Positions 52,747 through 60,597 of a DNA stretch of 64,000 bases are shown in pieces (position 1 is the first letter of the stretch; each line of letters begins with the position of its first letter). A program made the position numbers and the translations under genes. A model generated the notes under the pieces. The model was not told the origin of the DNA. It worked only from the letters and a program-made list of their open reading frames with translations, and ran no database searches. The DNA is from an uncultured Corynebacterium sp. Lineage in GTDB: Bacteria > Actinomycetota > Actinomycetes > Mycobacteriales > Mycobacteriaceae. The stretch covers positions 1 through 64,000 of the forward strand of contig NZ_CAMICL010000001.1 in the NCBI RefSeq assembly GCF_946221105.1, given 5' to 3'.

Positions 52747-53415
52747 TTATGCCTGTCGAGCTGCAGAAAACCAATCGTCCACGTCACTGGCACCCGCACC
52801 GACGAAATTGTCCGGAGCGAACTTCAACACACCGGCGGGAACCTCATCGGCTAGGCCCAGCACCGCACATTTGGCGGCGGCTGCGGCGGACATGCCGTGC
52901 CAGGAGTCCTCCACCACGAGACACTCCCCCGGTTCTGCGCCCACGCGGCGGGCGGCCTCGAGGTACATGTCCGGCGCCGGTTTGGAGCGCTTCACCTCGT
53001 CGCCGGTAATGGTGCCGGCGAAAAACTCACGGCCGATCGCGTCGATGCACGGATCAGCCAGCACCCGCTCCGTGTTGGTGCACACGAACATCGGCGTGCC
53101 CCGCCGCGCGAGCGACTCGAGCGCTCCACCGATGCCGGGGTTGAGCTCGATGCCGGTGGCGAACAGCTCGCGCATGCGGTCGAACATCCAGGTGCGGTAG
53201 CGCTCCAGGTCGCCGTCTCGAAGCTCGTAGCCCGCCCACTCGGCCACCACGTTCAAGGTGTTGGGGAAGCTGCCGCCGATGGTCTTTGCGCGCACCTCGG
53301 GGGTGAGCGGGCGTCCCAGTAGTTCGCCGAGCTCGTAGGTGGCCGTGCCCCACAGCGGTTCCGTGTCGATGAGTGTGCCGTCCATGTCCCACAGGACGGC
53401 GGCCGGGCTACTCAA
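52747..53415 (-). CDS. HAD family hydrolase
   Basis: A phosphatase of the haloacid dehalogenase superfamily, beta-phosphoglucomutase-like subgroup. Motif I is WDMDGTLIDTE (nucleophile Asp), motif II FVCTNTE, motif III Lys in KRSKPAPDMY, and motif IV LVVEDSWHG. The start is a TTG at 53415 that overlaps the end of the upstream gene by eight bases, because motif I begins only eight codons later; no ATG upstream leaves motif I intact. 222 residues. Substrate unknown. Confidence 0.85.
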   Translation of the reverse strand: MSSPAAVLWDMDGTLIDTEPLWGTATYELGELLGRPLTPEVRAKTIGGSFPNTLNVVAEWAGYELRDGDLERYRTWMFDRMRELFATGIELNPGIGGALESLARRGTPMFVCTNTERVLADPCIDAIGREFFAGTITGDEVKRSKPAPDMYLEAARRVGAEPGECLVVEDSWHGMSAAAAAKCAVLGLADEVPAGVLKFAPDNFVGAGASDVDDWFSAARQA

Positions 53416-53806
53416 GTTCCGGCAGCTCGTTGAGCGCCTCGTCCGTGGCACCGGTGGCGGCTGCTGCACGGAACACCAGGGTCTCGATGTCGGCCTTCTC
53501 CTCCGGCTCGAGCACCGCGTTGGCGTGCTTCTCGTTGAACTCCCCGAGGTTGCCGTAGAACGGCGCCACAACCTTGACCAGCGCGTCGCCCTCAGGGTCG
53601 TCGCCGAGCAAGTCGAGTGCATCCAGGAACATCTCCAGGAGCTTTTTCAGATCCGGCAGCACCGCCGGGTCGAAGGGCTCTTCCCACAGGTCCTTGTCGT
53701 CGTCCTGGAGGTAGGAGCCGGTGGCGAAGGTGGTTAGGTCGTCGATGAATTCGTCTACCTCGGGCTGAAACTGGGCCCGAATCGAGTTGTCCGCAGCTGC
53801 GCTCAT
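53408..53806 (-). CDS. conserved hypothetical protein
   Basis: 132-residue acidic, mainly helical protein (LPDLKKLLEMFLDALDLLGDDPEG). No known motif, signal peptide or membrane helix. It lies between mshC and the HAD gene in one operon. An in-frame ATG three codons upstream (53815) is a possible start. I cannot assign a function. Confidence 0.6.
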   Translation of the reverse strand: MSAAADNSIRAQFQPEVDEFIDDLTTFATGSYLQDDDKDLWEEPFDPAVLPDLKKLLEMFLDALDLLGDDPEGDALVKVVAPFYGNLGEFNEKHANAVLEPEEKADIETLVFRAAAATGATDEALNELPELE

Positions 53807-53830
53807 GCGCCCCATTGTGCGCGAGACACG

Positions 53831-55045
53831 CTAAATGCGCACGCCGAGCAGCCCGTCGAGGGCGGCGGCGATGATCTGGTCGTGGTCGCCGGCCACGCCG
53901 TCGAGAAGCGAAAGTGCCTCCGGGGTGTTGAGATCGTCGGCGAGAATCGCGCGAAGCTTATCGACGACTTCCGTCGCCTCCGCTTCACTGACTTCCTCCG
54001 AGAGCTGCTCGCGCCAACGCGCGAGGCGCTCCTCTGCCTCGGCGAGGATCGCGTCGGAGAAGTCCCGGTCCTCGCGGTAGTGGCCCGCAAAGACGGCCAG
54101 GCGGATCGCCGACGGGTCGTGGCCCGCCTCCGAGAGCTTGTGCACGAACACGAGGTTGCCCAGGGACTTGGACATCTTCACCCCGTCGAGCGCGATCATG
54201 CCGGCGTGGACGTAGTGGCCCGCCATGCGGTCCACCTCCAGCGCCGCCTCGGCGTGCGCCGCGGAGAATTCGTGGTGCGGAAACGCCAGGTCGGATCCGC
54301 CGCCCTGGATGGAGAAGTGCCCGCCCAGACGGTTGGTCGCAATCGCGGAGCACTCCACGTGCCAGCCCGGCCGGCCCGGCCCGAACGGCGAATCCCAGGC
54401 GGGCTCGCCCTCGCGGTGGCCGCGCCATACCAGCGCGTCCAACGGGTCGCGCTTGCCTTCGCGGTCGGGGTCGCCGCCACGTTCAGCGAAGTACTCCTCC
54501 ATAGTCGCGCGGTCCAGGTTGGACTCGTAGCCGAACTGCTTGGTGGCCTCGATGGAGGCGTAGATGTCGCCGTGGTCGAGCTCGTAGGCCGCGCCGGCGT
54601 CGAGAAGCTGCTGCACCATCGCAATCACCTCGTCCACAGACTCCATCGCGCCGATGTAGTCGCGCGGCGGGATCACGGACAGGATCTCCATGTCGCTGCG
54701 GAACAGGTTGATCTGGCTGGTGCCGAGTTCGCGCCAGTCCACGCCGTCGCGTTCAGCGCGCTCGAACAGTGGGTCGTCCACGTCGGTGATGTTTTGCACG
54801 TAGTGGACCTTGTGGCCGTTGGCGATGAGTTGGCGCTGCGCCAGGTCGAAGGTGAGGTAGGTTGCGGCGTGGCCGAGGTGGGTGGAGTCGTACGGCGTGA
54901 TGCCGCAGACGTACATCCCCACCTCCCCGTTCGCGTCCGGGGTGGTGTCTACTTCCTTGACGCGCTGATCGGCTGTGTCGTAGAGCTTCAGCGCCACCGG
55001 GGTGCCGGCGACTGCGGGTACGGACGGGTCGGGCCAAGCATGCAT
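53831..55045 (-). CDS. mshC: mycothiol synthesis ligase MshC
   Basis: Joins cysteine to glucosaminyl-inositol in the fourth step of mycothiol synthesis. Related to cysteinyl-tRNA synthetase: zinc ligands in MYVCGITPYDSTHLGHA (Cys), WHVECSAI (Cys) and FPHHEF (His), HIGH-like THLGHA, and the KMSKS loop VKMSKSLGN. The anticodon-binding part of CysRS is absent, and the length (404 residues) is that of MshC. ATG 55045 gives the family start MHAWPDP; two codons upstream another ATG lies. Confidence 0.96.
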   Translation of the reverse strand: MHAWPDPSVPAVAGTPVALKLYDTADQRVKEVDTTPDANGEVGMYVCGITPYDSTHLGHAATYLTFDLAQRQLIANGHKVHYVQNITDVDDPLFERAERDGVDWRELGTSQINLFRSDMEILSVIPPRDYIGAMESVDEVIAMVQQLLDAGAAYELDHGDIYASIEATKQFGYESNLDRATMEEYFAERGGDPDREGKRDPLDALVWRGHREGEPAWDSPFGPGRPGWHVECSAIATNRLGGHFSIQGGGSDLAFPHHEFSAAHAEAALEVDRMAGHYVHAGMIALDGVKMSKSLGNLVFVHKLSEAGHDPSAIRLAVFAGHYREDRDFSDAILAEAEERLARWREQLSEEVSEAEATEVVDKLRAILADDLNTPEALSLLDGVAGDHDQIIAAALDGLLGVRI

Positions 55046-55061
55046 GCGCACAACCCTACAA

Positions 55062-55907
55062 CTAGGCGGCCATCACGCCAGTGCCGAGCAGCGCCATGAC
55101 GAGAAGGCCCAGCGGAATGCGGTAGGCGGCGAACCACGCGAACGAGTGGTTGGACACGAACTTCAGCAGCCAGGCAATCGAGATGTAGCCGACCACAAAC
55201 CCGATGCCGGAGCCGACGAGCAGCTGCAGGCCGCTCGCCGCCTGGCCCGCCTGGGGGTTGAAGGCGTCCGGCAGTGAGAACAGCCCGGATGCCAGCACAG
55301 CCGGGATGGCCAGCAGGAAGGAAAAGCGGGTGGCAACCTCGCGGTCGAGGTTGAGGAAGAGGCCGCCGGAGATGGTGCCGCCGGAACGCGACACACCCGG
55401 GATGAGCGCCAGGCACTGCCATAGCCCCATCACAACCGCGTCCTTCATGGTCAGGTCCTCGAACCCGCGAGTTTTCTTGCCGCGGCGCTCGGCCAGGATG
55501 AACACCAGCGAGAACAGGATCAGCACGGTGGCGGTGATCCAAAGGTTGCGGAAGTTCTCGCGGATTAAGTCCTTGAGCAGCACGCCTGCGATGCCAACCG
55601 GGATGGTGCCGGCGATGACCATCCAGCCCATGCGGTAGTCGAAGTTCCTCTTGGACTTGTCCGCCAGGCCAGCGAACCAGGCGGTGAGGATGCGCCAGAT
55701 GTCTTTGGCAAAAAACACCAGCACAGCCAGCTCAGTGCCCAGCTGGATCACGGCGGTGAAGCTGGCTCCGGCGTCTTCGCCCCAAAACAGCTGGGAGACG
55801 ATGCGCAGGTGGCCCGAGGAAGATACTGGCAGAAACTCGGTGAGGCCCTGGACGATGGACAGGACGATCACCTGCACCCAGGACATTGTGGTGGCGGGAT
55901 CAGTCAT
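55062..55907 (-). CDS. uppP: undecaprenyl-diphosphatase UppP (BacA)
   Basis: Recycles undecaprenyl pyrophosphate for cell-wall synthesis and gives bacitracin resistance. Membrane protein with motif GLTEFLPVSSSGHL and the second catalytic loop PGVSRSGGT. 281 residues from ATG 55907; a GTG at 55919 is also possible. Next to mshC on the same strand. Confidence 0.95.
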   Translation of the reverse strand: MTDPATTMSWVQVIVLSIVQGLTEFLPVSSSGHLRIVSQLFWGEDAGASFTAVIQLGTELAVLVFFAKDIWRILTAWFAGLADKSKRNFDYRMGWMVIAGTIPVGIAGVLLKDLIRENFRNLWITATVLILFSLVFILAERRGKKTRGFEDLTMKDAVVMGLWQCLALIPGVSRSGGTISGGLFLNLDREVATRFSFLLAIPAVLASGLFSLPDAFNPQAGQAASGLQLLVGSGIGFVVGYISIAWLLKFVSNHSFAWFAAYRIPLGLLVMALLGTGVMAA

Positions 55908-55977
55908 GGCGAAAGACACTACCCCGCCTTGTTAGCCATCGCGGTACGCGACGGGCGCGTTGCTAGGCTTTGACCTT

Positions 55978-57030
55978 GTGAATGCTCGTTTGTTTGCCCC
56001 CAGTTCCCGCCTCCGCTTCGCCGCAGTTTCCGGTGCCGTCGCGGCAGCCCTGGCCTTGAGCGCCTGCGGCGCGTCCCCTTCGGCCAAGATCGAGGAAGCT
56101 GGCGGTGAGGCCGCTGCGAACATGGGCAGCGCTGAGCCTGTGCAGTCCCCGCAGTCGCAGGACCCAGCGGGCGACGTGGTCGACTTCGAGCCGGTGCGCG
56201 ATGTGGACGTCACGAACGGCCGCATCGGCGTGCGCACGGACAACGCGCTGACCATCGGCACGCTGGAAGAGATCCAGCAGGGCAAGGCCGCCCGCCACGA
56301 GCTGGATGCCTCCTGCGGAGAGGCTTCTGCCAACGCCGGCACCTTCGCGCTTGCCTGCGCAGGCGAGATCAAGCTTTTCGGCGACCGGGAGGAGACTATT
56401 GCCACGGAGAAGCCGGTCACGGTGGCCACGGTGGCGTCGACAGGCGAGGTGCTCGCAGGCAGCGACACTGAGCGCAAGGTGTGGGTCTTCGACGGCGACG
56501 AGCTGAAGGACACCATCGATGTCGCGCGCGAGACCGACCAGCTTGAGGCGGTGCAGGTGGACGGCCAGCGCGACTCCGTGGTGCGCACCAACCGCTTCGA
56601 CACCACCATTCAGGACATCGACTGGAACGGCTCGCGCCAAGGCGGCACCCTGCGCGTGGGCCTAGGCGTGGGCAAGGTGCGCGGCGGCGAGCACGGCCTG
56701 GTGCTGGCCGCGGACTCCACCGGCAACCAGATCCACGTCTACACCACCGACGACATCATCCGCCTCCAGCAATCCGCACCGGTGCCGGAGGCTCCCTGGG
56801 ACGCCGCGTGGGACCCGGCGCAGCGCCTCGCGTGGGTGAGCTCGCTGGCCAGCAACACGGCCACCGGTTACGACATTTCTCAAGGCGTTCCGGTGAAACG
56901 CAAGCACTTCGCCACCGTCGCCGATGCCCAGAGCATCATTACGCTTGACGACGGCACCGTGGTCGCCGCCTCCGCATCCGGCGACGGCATCCAGATCGTC
57001 TCCCCCGCCGACCAGACAGAGAGCAACTAG
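55978..57030 (+). CDS. secreted lipoprotein, beta-propeller-like
   Basis: Signal peptide of a lipoprotein with lipobox LSACG (Cys about residue 30). The mature part is repetitive, with short strands such as DSVVRTNRFDTTIQDIDWNG and VWVFDGDELKDTIDV, as in a propeller. No enzyme motif. Position before pyrD matches the corynebacterial lipoprotein there. The GTG start is 7–10 bases after TAGGCT, a -10-like hexamer, so translation may be leaderless; a TTG at 55960 is a further possibility. Confidence 0.8.
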   Translation: MNARLFAPSSRLRFAAVSGAVAAALALSACGASPSAKIEEAGGEAAANMGSAEPVQSPQSQDPAGDVVDFEPVRDVDVTNGRIGVRTDNALTIGTLEEIQQGKAARHELDASCGEASANAGTFALACAGEIKLFGDREETIATEKPVTVATVASTGEVLAGSDTERKVWVFDGDELKDTIDVARETDQLEAVQVDGQRDSVVRTNRFDTTIQDIDWNGSRQGGTLRVGLGVGKVRGGEHGLVLAADSTGNQIHVYTTDDIIRLQQSAPVPEAPWDAAWDPAQRLAWVSSLASNTATGYDISQGVPVKRKHFATVADAQSIITLDDGTVVAASASGDGIQIVSPADQTESN

Positions 57031-57042
57031 GAGATACCACCC

Positions 57043-58122
57043 ATGACGCTCTACGACCGCGCACTCAAGCTCATGTTCCTGTTGCCGCCGGAGCGCATCC
57101 ACGGCATCATCAGCGGCGCACTACAGACGCTGCACCTGGCCACCCCGGTCAACCGAGTGATGGAAAAGGCCGTGCGCGTGCACGACCCGGTGCTGCGCCA
57201 GACCGTTTTCGGCGTGGACTTCCCCGCCCCGCTGGGCCTGGCGGCCGGCTTCGATAAGAACGCCGAGGCGATCGACGCTTGGGGCGCGGTCGGCTTCGGC
57301 TACGCCGAGATGGGCACCGTGACCCCGAAGTCCCAGCCGGGCAACCCCACACCGCGCTTGTTTCGCTTGCCGGAGGATAAGGCGATTTTGAACCGCATGG
57401 GCTTCAACAACAAGGGCGCGCTCATGGTCGCCGACAACCTCCGCGCGCGGCGCTCCCGCGACGTGGTGGGCATCAACATCGGCAAGAACAAGACGTCCGA
57501 AGACGCCGTGGCGGATTACCGCGCCACCGCGACGCTGCTCGGCGGGCTGGCGGATTACCTGGTGGTCAACGTCTCCTCCCCCAACACGCCCGGTCTGCGC
57601 GACCTGCAGGCGGTTAAGGAGCTGCGCCCGATCCTGGATGTGGTGAAGAAGTCCACCACCACCCCAGTGCTGGTGAAGATCGCGCCGGACCTTTCCGACG
57701 AAGACATCGACGCCGTAGCCGACCTCGCCGTGGAGCTGGACCTTGCCGGCATCGTGGCCACCAACACCACCATCTCCCGCGACGGGCTGAACACTCCCGC
57801 TTCCAGGGTGGAGAAGATGGGCGCGGGCGGGATCAGCGGTGCCCCGTTGGAGAAGCGTTCGCTCGAGGTGCTCAAGCGCCTCAACGAGCGCGTGGGCGAC
57901 AAGCTGGTGCTGGTCAGCGTCGGCGGTATTTCCACCCCGGAGCAGGCGTGGGAGCGCATCGCCGCGGGCGCGAGCCTGCTGCAGGGCTACACTCCGTTCA
58001 TCTACGGCGGGCTGGGCTGGATCCGCGGCATCCACCGCGGGATCGCCGCGCAGATTAAAGCCCACGGCCTGGACTCGATCGAGCAGGCCGTGGGCAGCGG
58101 GCTAGAGTGGAAAGCGCTTTAA
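57043..58122 (+). CDS. pyrD: dihydroorotate dehydrogenase (quinone)
   Basis: Oxidises dihydroorotate to orotate in pyrimidine synthesis, giving electrons to menaquinone. The N-terminal helix segment LLPPERIHGI anchors it to the membrane. FMN site motifs GLAAGFDKNAEAIDAWG and VNVSSPNTPGLRDLQ, with the catalytic serine in the latter, are present, then GGISTPEQAWERIAAGAS and YGGLGWIRGIHRGI near the end. 359 residues, full length. It is followed by a duplicated piece of itself at 59469. Confidence 0.96.
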   Translation: MTLYDRALKLMFLLPPERIHGIISGALQTLHLATPVNRVMEKAVRVHDPVLRQTVFGVDFPAPLGLAAGFDKNAEAIDAWGAVGFGYAEMGTVTPKSQPGNPTPRLFRLPEDKAILNRMGFNNKGALMVADNLRARRSRDVVGINIGKNKTSEDAVADYRATATLLGGLADYLVVNVSSPNTPGLRDLQAVKELRPILDVVKKSTTTPVLVKIAPDLSDEDIDAVADLAVELDLAGIVATNTTISRDGLNTPASRVEKMGAGGISGAPLEKRSLEVLKRLNERVGDKLVLVSVGGISTPEQAWERIAAGASLLQGYTPFIYGGLGWIRGIHRGIAAQIKAHGLDSIEQAVGSGLEWKAL

Positions 58123-58169
58123 TCGTGACCGGCTGCGCTGCGGCGCAGCACCACCGCGCCCACCTGGGT
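57829..58169. repeat. pyrD 3'-end repeat, copy 1
   Basis: The last ~295 bases of pyrD and about 45 bases after its stop are repeated, with divergence and an internal gap, at 59469–59717. The part beyond the pyrD stop equals the 3' end of the small membrane protein gene read backwards (59676 onward) as far as ACCACCGCG, where similarity ends apart from a further 14-base match (CCCACCTGGGTGCG) to that gene's interior at 59830. Confidence 0.75.
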
Positions 58170-58214
58170 GCGGGCGGTCAGTGAGCAAATTCGCATTGGT
58201 TAGGAACTTATAGT

Positions 58215-58523
58215 ATGGGCTCTCGGTTTGAAATGGGCTTCGGGGGTGCGCTGGCCGCACGAGAGGAGAATGGGGCACCATGGGTTCCGCCATGGTGGCA
58301 AAGCTTCGTTATCGTGCCTCTCGCAGTGATTGCCATGTATGTTGTGTTTCCTGTCGGAACCGATTCCAACACGCAGTCCCCGAACCCGGGTGGTTCGTTC
58401 TGGAGCAATTTGAGCTTGGATCACTTAATCGGTCCGGTGACCTTTACGTTAGGAGGATATTACCTGTTGATTTTGCCGATCTTCTATCTCCGCAGGTATC
58501 GCTGGGATAAGAAGAACCGCTAG
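58215..58523 (+). CDS. small membrane protein of unknown function
   Basis: 102 residues with two predicted membrane helices (FVIVPLAVIAMYVVFPV and the segment around GGYYLLILPIFYL) and a basic C-terminus RRYRWDKKNR. No family recognised. AGGA lies 9 bases before the ATG. It lies in the inserted DNA between the two pyrD copies and has a lower GC content than the backbone. A function in the insert, such as a toxin or immunity protein, is possible but not shown. Confidence 0.55.
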   Translation: MGSRFEMGFGGALAAREENGAPWVPPWWQSFVIVPLAVIAMYVVFPVGTDSNTQSPNPGGSFWSNLSLDHLIGPVTFTLGGYYLLILPIFYLRRYRWDKKNR

Positions 58524-58760
58524 TAGTTTCGCAGCACATACAAGCCCTCGTCGGTGGATCTCGCTGAATTCCATTTGGACGCCACCGCAGGAGTCTTGGG
58601 TCATGCGGGTTACCTTCTGGAAGTGGTGAGCGGTTCGGGTAGGCGCTGTTGAAGCGTGAACAACTCGACGAATCCGTAGTTCAATCTTTTGAACGCACTT
58701 CGCGTGCTGGTGACGATTAGGTCAGCGCTCCGTCGTTTCGATTTTAAAGGTGATTCACAA
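58524..58760. other. non-coding stretch inside the pyrD insertion
   Basis: About 240 bases with no open frame I can support. On the minus strand a fragment reads FKRLNYGFVELFTLQQRLPE, which could be a decayed gene, but I cannot name it. No terminator or promoter stands out. Confidence 0.3.
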
Positions 58761-59132
58761 GTGGGTTCCGCCCTAGCGATTTCTGCCTTGCCCCTCCTAT
58801 TTTTCGGCGTAAATTCCCTGATACTGTGGAGAAAGACGTTAAACGGGACGAACTCGCGCAACGATGGTTTTGGAATTCGGACTCAAGCGACCAGAACAAG
58901 CGACGCGGCTTGGAATGCTGGGCACAGAGCAGCTGCCCCACTACTGCGGGCCTTTGGTGTTCTCGACATTCTCTTCGCCCTAATCCTCGTCGTAATTGGC
59001 CTCCTTGCACCTGACATGTGCGCGCGATTAGGAATAACCATCCGGTTAATCGCCTACGCAGTTGCGGCCACTGGATTTTTTATTGCGGTGAAGAAAGCTA
59101 ATGCCGCTGCCAGGGGCGTTAGCGAGCAATGA
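58761..59132 (+). CDS. SdpI-like membrane protein
   Basis: 123 residues with an N-terminal helix (LAISALPLLFFGVNSLIL) and two C-terminal helices. The middle holds the SdpI signature, GIRTQATRTSDAAWNAGH followed by RAAAPLL, as in actinobacterial members. SdpI of Bacillus gives immunity to the SdpC toxin; the actinobacterial relatives are of unknown role. The GTG at 58761 is preferred over the TTG at 58689 because AAAGGTG lies 8 bases before it. It lies in the inserted DNA. Confidence 0.72.
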   Translation: MGSALAISALPLLFFGVNSLILWRKTLNGTNSRNDGFGIRTQATRTSDAAWNAGHRAAAPLLRAFGVLDILFALILVVIGLLAPDMCARLGITIRLIAYAVAATGFFIAVKKANAAARGVSEQ

Positions 59133-59461
59133 TAGACACCATCTAATACAGCGCTCTGAGTAGGCAACGTACGGCGGGGCCGAAAATCCCGATGACGATA
59201 GCGTAGCCGGCGGGCTCCGCCCCTCAGAATTGGGAGGATCCACGGTGTCGCGACTGCCACAACGACGAGCCCGCACGACGGCGTTTTTTGGGCAGCGCCG
59301 CTTGTTGCGGACCGCGCAGCCGCTATGTACCCGATGCAGAGCGCGCTGGCATAGAACCCCCATGGCAGCACCTTCGGACCATGGGTCGCCGAGATTCCTG
59401 GAACTGTCAATGTAGCGGAAAGTAGAAACAAGCCGACAGATGATCCCGAGGTCGAGGCCAT
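59054..59461 (-). other. possible membrane-protein reading frame, probably decayed
   Basis: A minus-strand frame from ATG 59461 encodes a hydrophobic stretch (LPWGFYASALCIGYIAAA and GLVVVAVATPWILPI). It overlaps the SdpI-like gene at its end and starts at the edge of the pyrD fragment. No ribosome binding site is seen. It may be a remnant of another membrane protein gene carried in the insert. Low certainty. Confidence 0.25.
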
Positions 59462-59468
59462 GGAGGTC

Positions 59469-59680
59469 GGCGGGGTAAGCGGGGCTCCCGTCTCTAAGCG
59501 TTCGCTCGAGGTGCTCAAGCGCCTCAACGAGCGAGTCGGAGCCAAGGTGGTCCTGGTCAGCGTCGGCGGCATTTCCACCCCGGAGCAGGCGTGGGAGCGC
59601 ATCGCCGCGGGCGCGAGCCCACGGCCTGGACTCGATTGAACAGGCCGTGGGCAGCGGGCTGGCCTGGAAGGCGCTTTAAG
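59469..59680 (+). pseudogene. truncated second copy of the pyrD 3' end
   Basis: Matches the end of pyrD, from about 57829. Most differences lie in third codon positions, and 86 bases corresponding to 57976–58061 are missing, which shifts the frame and brings a TGA soon after. The stop and following bases continue into the 3' end of the small membrane protein gene, as expected for the original chromosomal junction. It cannot encode a working enzyme. Confidence 0.85.
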
Positions 59681-60032
59681 CGTGACCGGCTGCGCTGCGG
59701 CGCAGCACCACCGCGCACAGCCCAGCGGCGAGCGCCCAGCCGATCAGCCAGAACGGTGTGGTCGCCATCAGCTGGGTGTCCGGCGCGATGAACCCGAGCC
59801 CGATGAGCACTACGGCTGCGATAAGTGCACCCACCTGGGTGCGCGAGCCTTCCTGTTTGGTGTTGTAGGTGGCAAAGGCGCCGACGATGGCCACCGCAGC
59901 GATGACGGAGAGCACCTGCGGGGTAATCGGGAACGTGGCGTCGCCTCGGAGCAGCGCCAGCACGGCGTAGAGCACCAACACGAGTGCGATGCCCAAAAAC
60001 GCGCCGCCGACGCGAAGTTGCACTGGAACCAT
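59676..60032 (-). CDS. small membrane protein of unknown function
   Basis: 118 residues with four likely helices (for example FLGIALVLVLYAVLALL and TPFWLIGWALAAGLCAVVL). No known family. Its 3' end joins copy 2 of the pyrD repeat. The start ATG precedes VPVQLRVGG. In the unbroken backbone it would follow pyrD convergently. Confidence 0.7.
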   Translation of the reverse strand: MVPVQLRVGGAFLGIALVLVLYAVLALLRGDATFPITPQVLSVIAAVAIVGAFATYNTKQEGSRTQVGALIAAVVLIGLGFIAPDTQLMATTPFWLIGWALAAGLCAVVLRRSAAGHA

Positions 60033-60042
60033 TCGGCGAATC

Positions 60043-60576
60043 TTACTGGTTTTCGTACCAGCCCCAGATGATGGCGCGGCCGAGCGAGTGGAAGTTCAGG
60101 TTGAAACCGAGCTGGGTGGGGTTGGCAATCTCGTCCGCGGGCAGCTCCATGTCCACCGCGTGCACGGCGAAGAGGTAGCGGTGCGGGCCGTGGCCGGCCG
60201 GCGGGTTCGCGCCGTAGTAGCCCTTAACCCCGCTGTCGCCGGTGAGAACGACCGCGCCGACGCCGAGGTCGTCCTTCGCGCCCGCGCCAGCGGGCACCTC
60301 GGTGACGTCAGCCGGGATGTTGAACGCGGACCAGTGCCAGAAACCTGACGCAGTCGGCGCGTCCGGGTCGAAGCAGGTCACCGCGAAGGTCTTTGTACCC
60401 TCCGGGGCGCCGGACCAGGACAGCTGCGGGCTGGTCGCGTTGTCGCCGGCCAGCGAGTCGGCAAGCCGCTCGCCGTCGACGATGTCCTCGGAGGTGATGT
60501 CAAAGGACGGCACGTCCGCAAGCGGGGCGTACGGGTCGGGGCCGGGGAAACGGTCGGAAACATAATTAGCAGTCAT
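60043..60576 (-). CDS. YbhB/YbcL family (PEBP-like) protein
   Basis: Phosphatidylethanolamine-binding-protein fold, 177 residues. Family motifs are SPQLSWSGAPEGTKTFAVTCFDPDAPT (first ligand region; only part named here) and GHGPHRYLFAVHAVD. Bacterial members are of unclear function. No signal peptide. Ends 10 bases before the small membrane protein gene. Confidence 0.9.
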   Translation of the reverse strand: MTANYVSDRFPGPDPYAPLADVPSFDITSEDIVDGERLADSLAGDNATSPQLSWSGAPEGTKTFAVTCFDPDAPTASGFWHWSAFNIPADVTEVPAGAGAKDDLGVGAVVLTGDSGVKGYYGANPPAGHGPHRYLFAVHAVDMELPADEIANPTQLGFNLNFHSLGRAIIWGWYENQ

Positions 60577-60597
60577 GTCCCCATTCCTACCGGAGAG

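Noticed and set aside
58689..58760. TTG start for the SdpI-like gene
   Set aside because: The added 24 residues are basic and unlike the family; the GTG at 58761 has a good ribosome binding site.
59591..59791. Small plus-strand frame in the pyrD remnant
   Set aside because: It is out of frame with pyrD and crosses into the antisense of the next gene.
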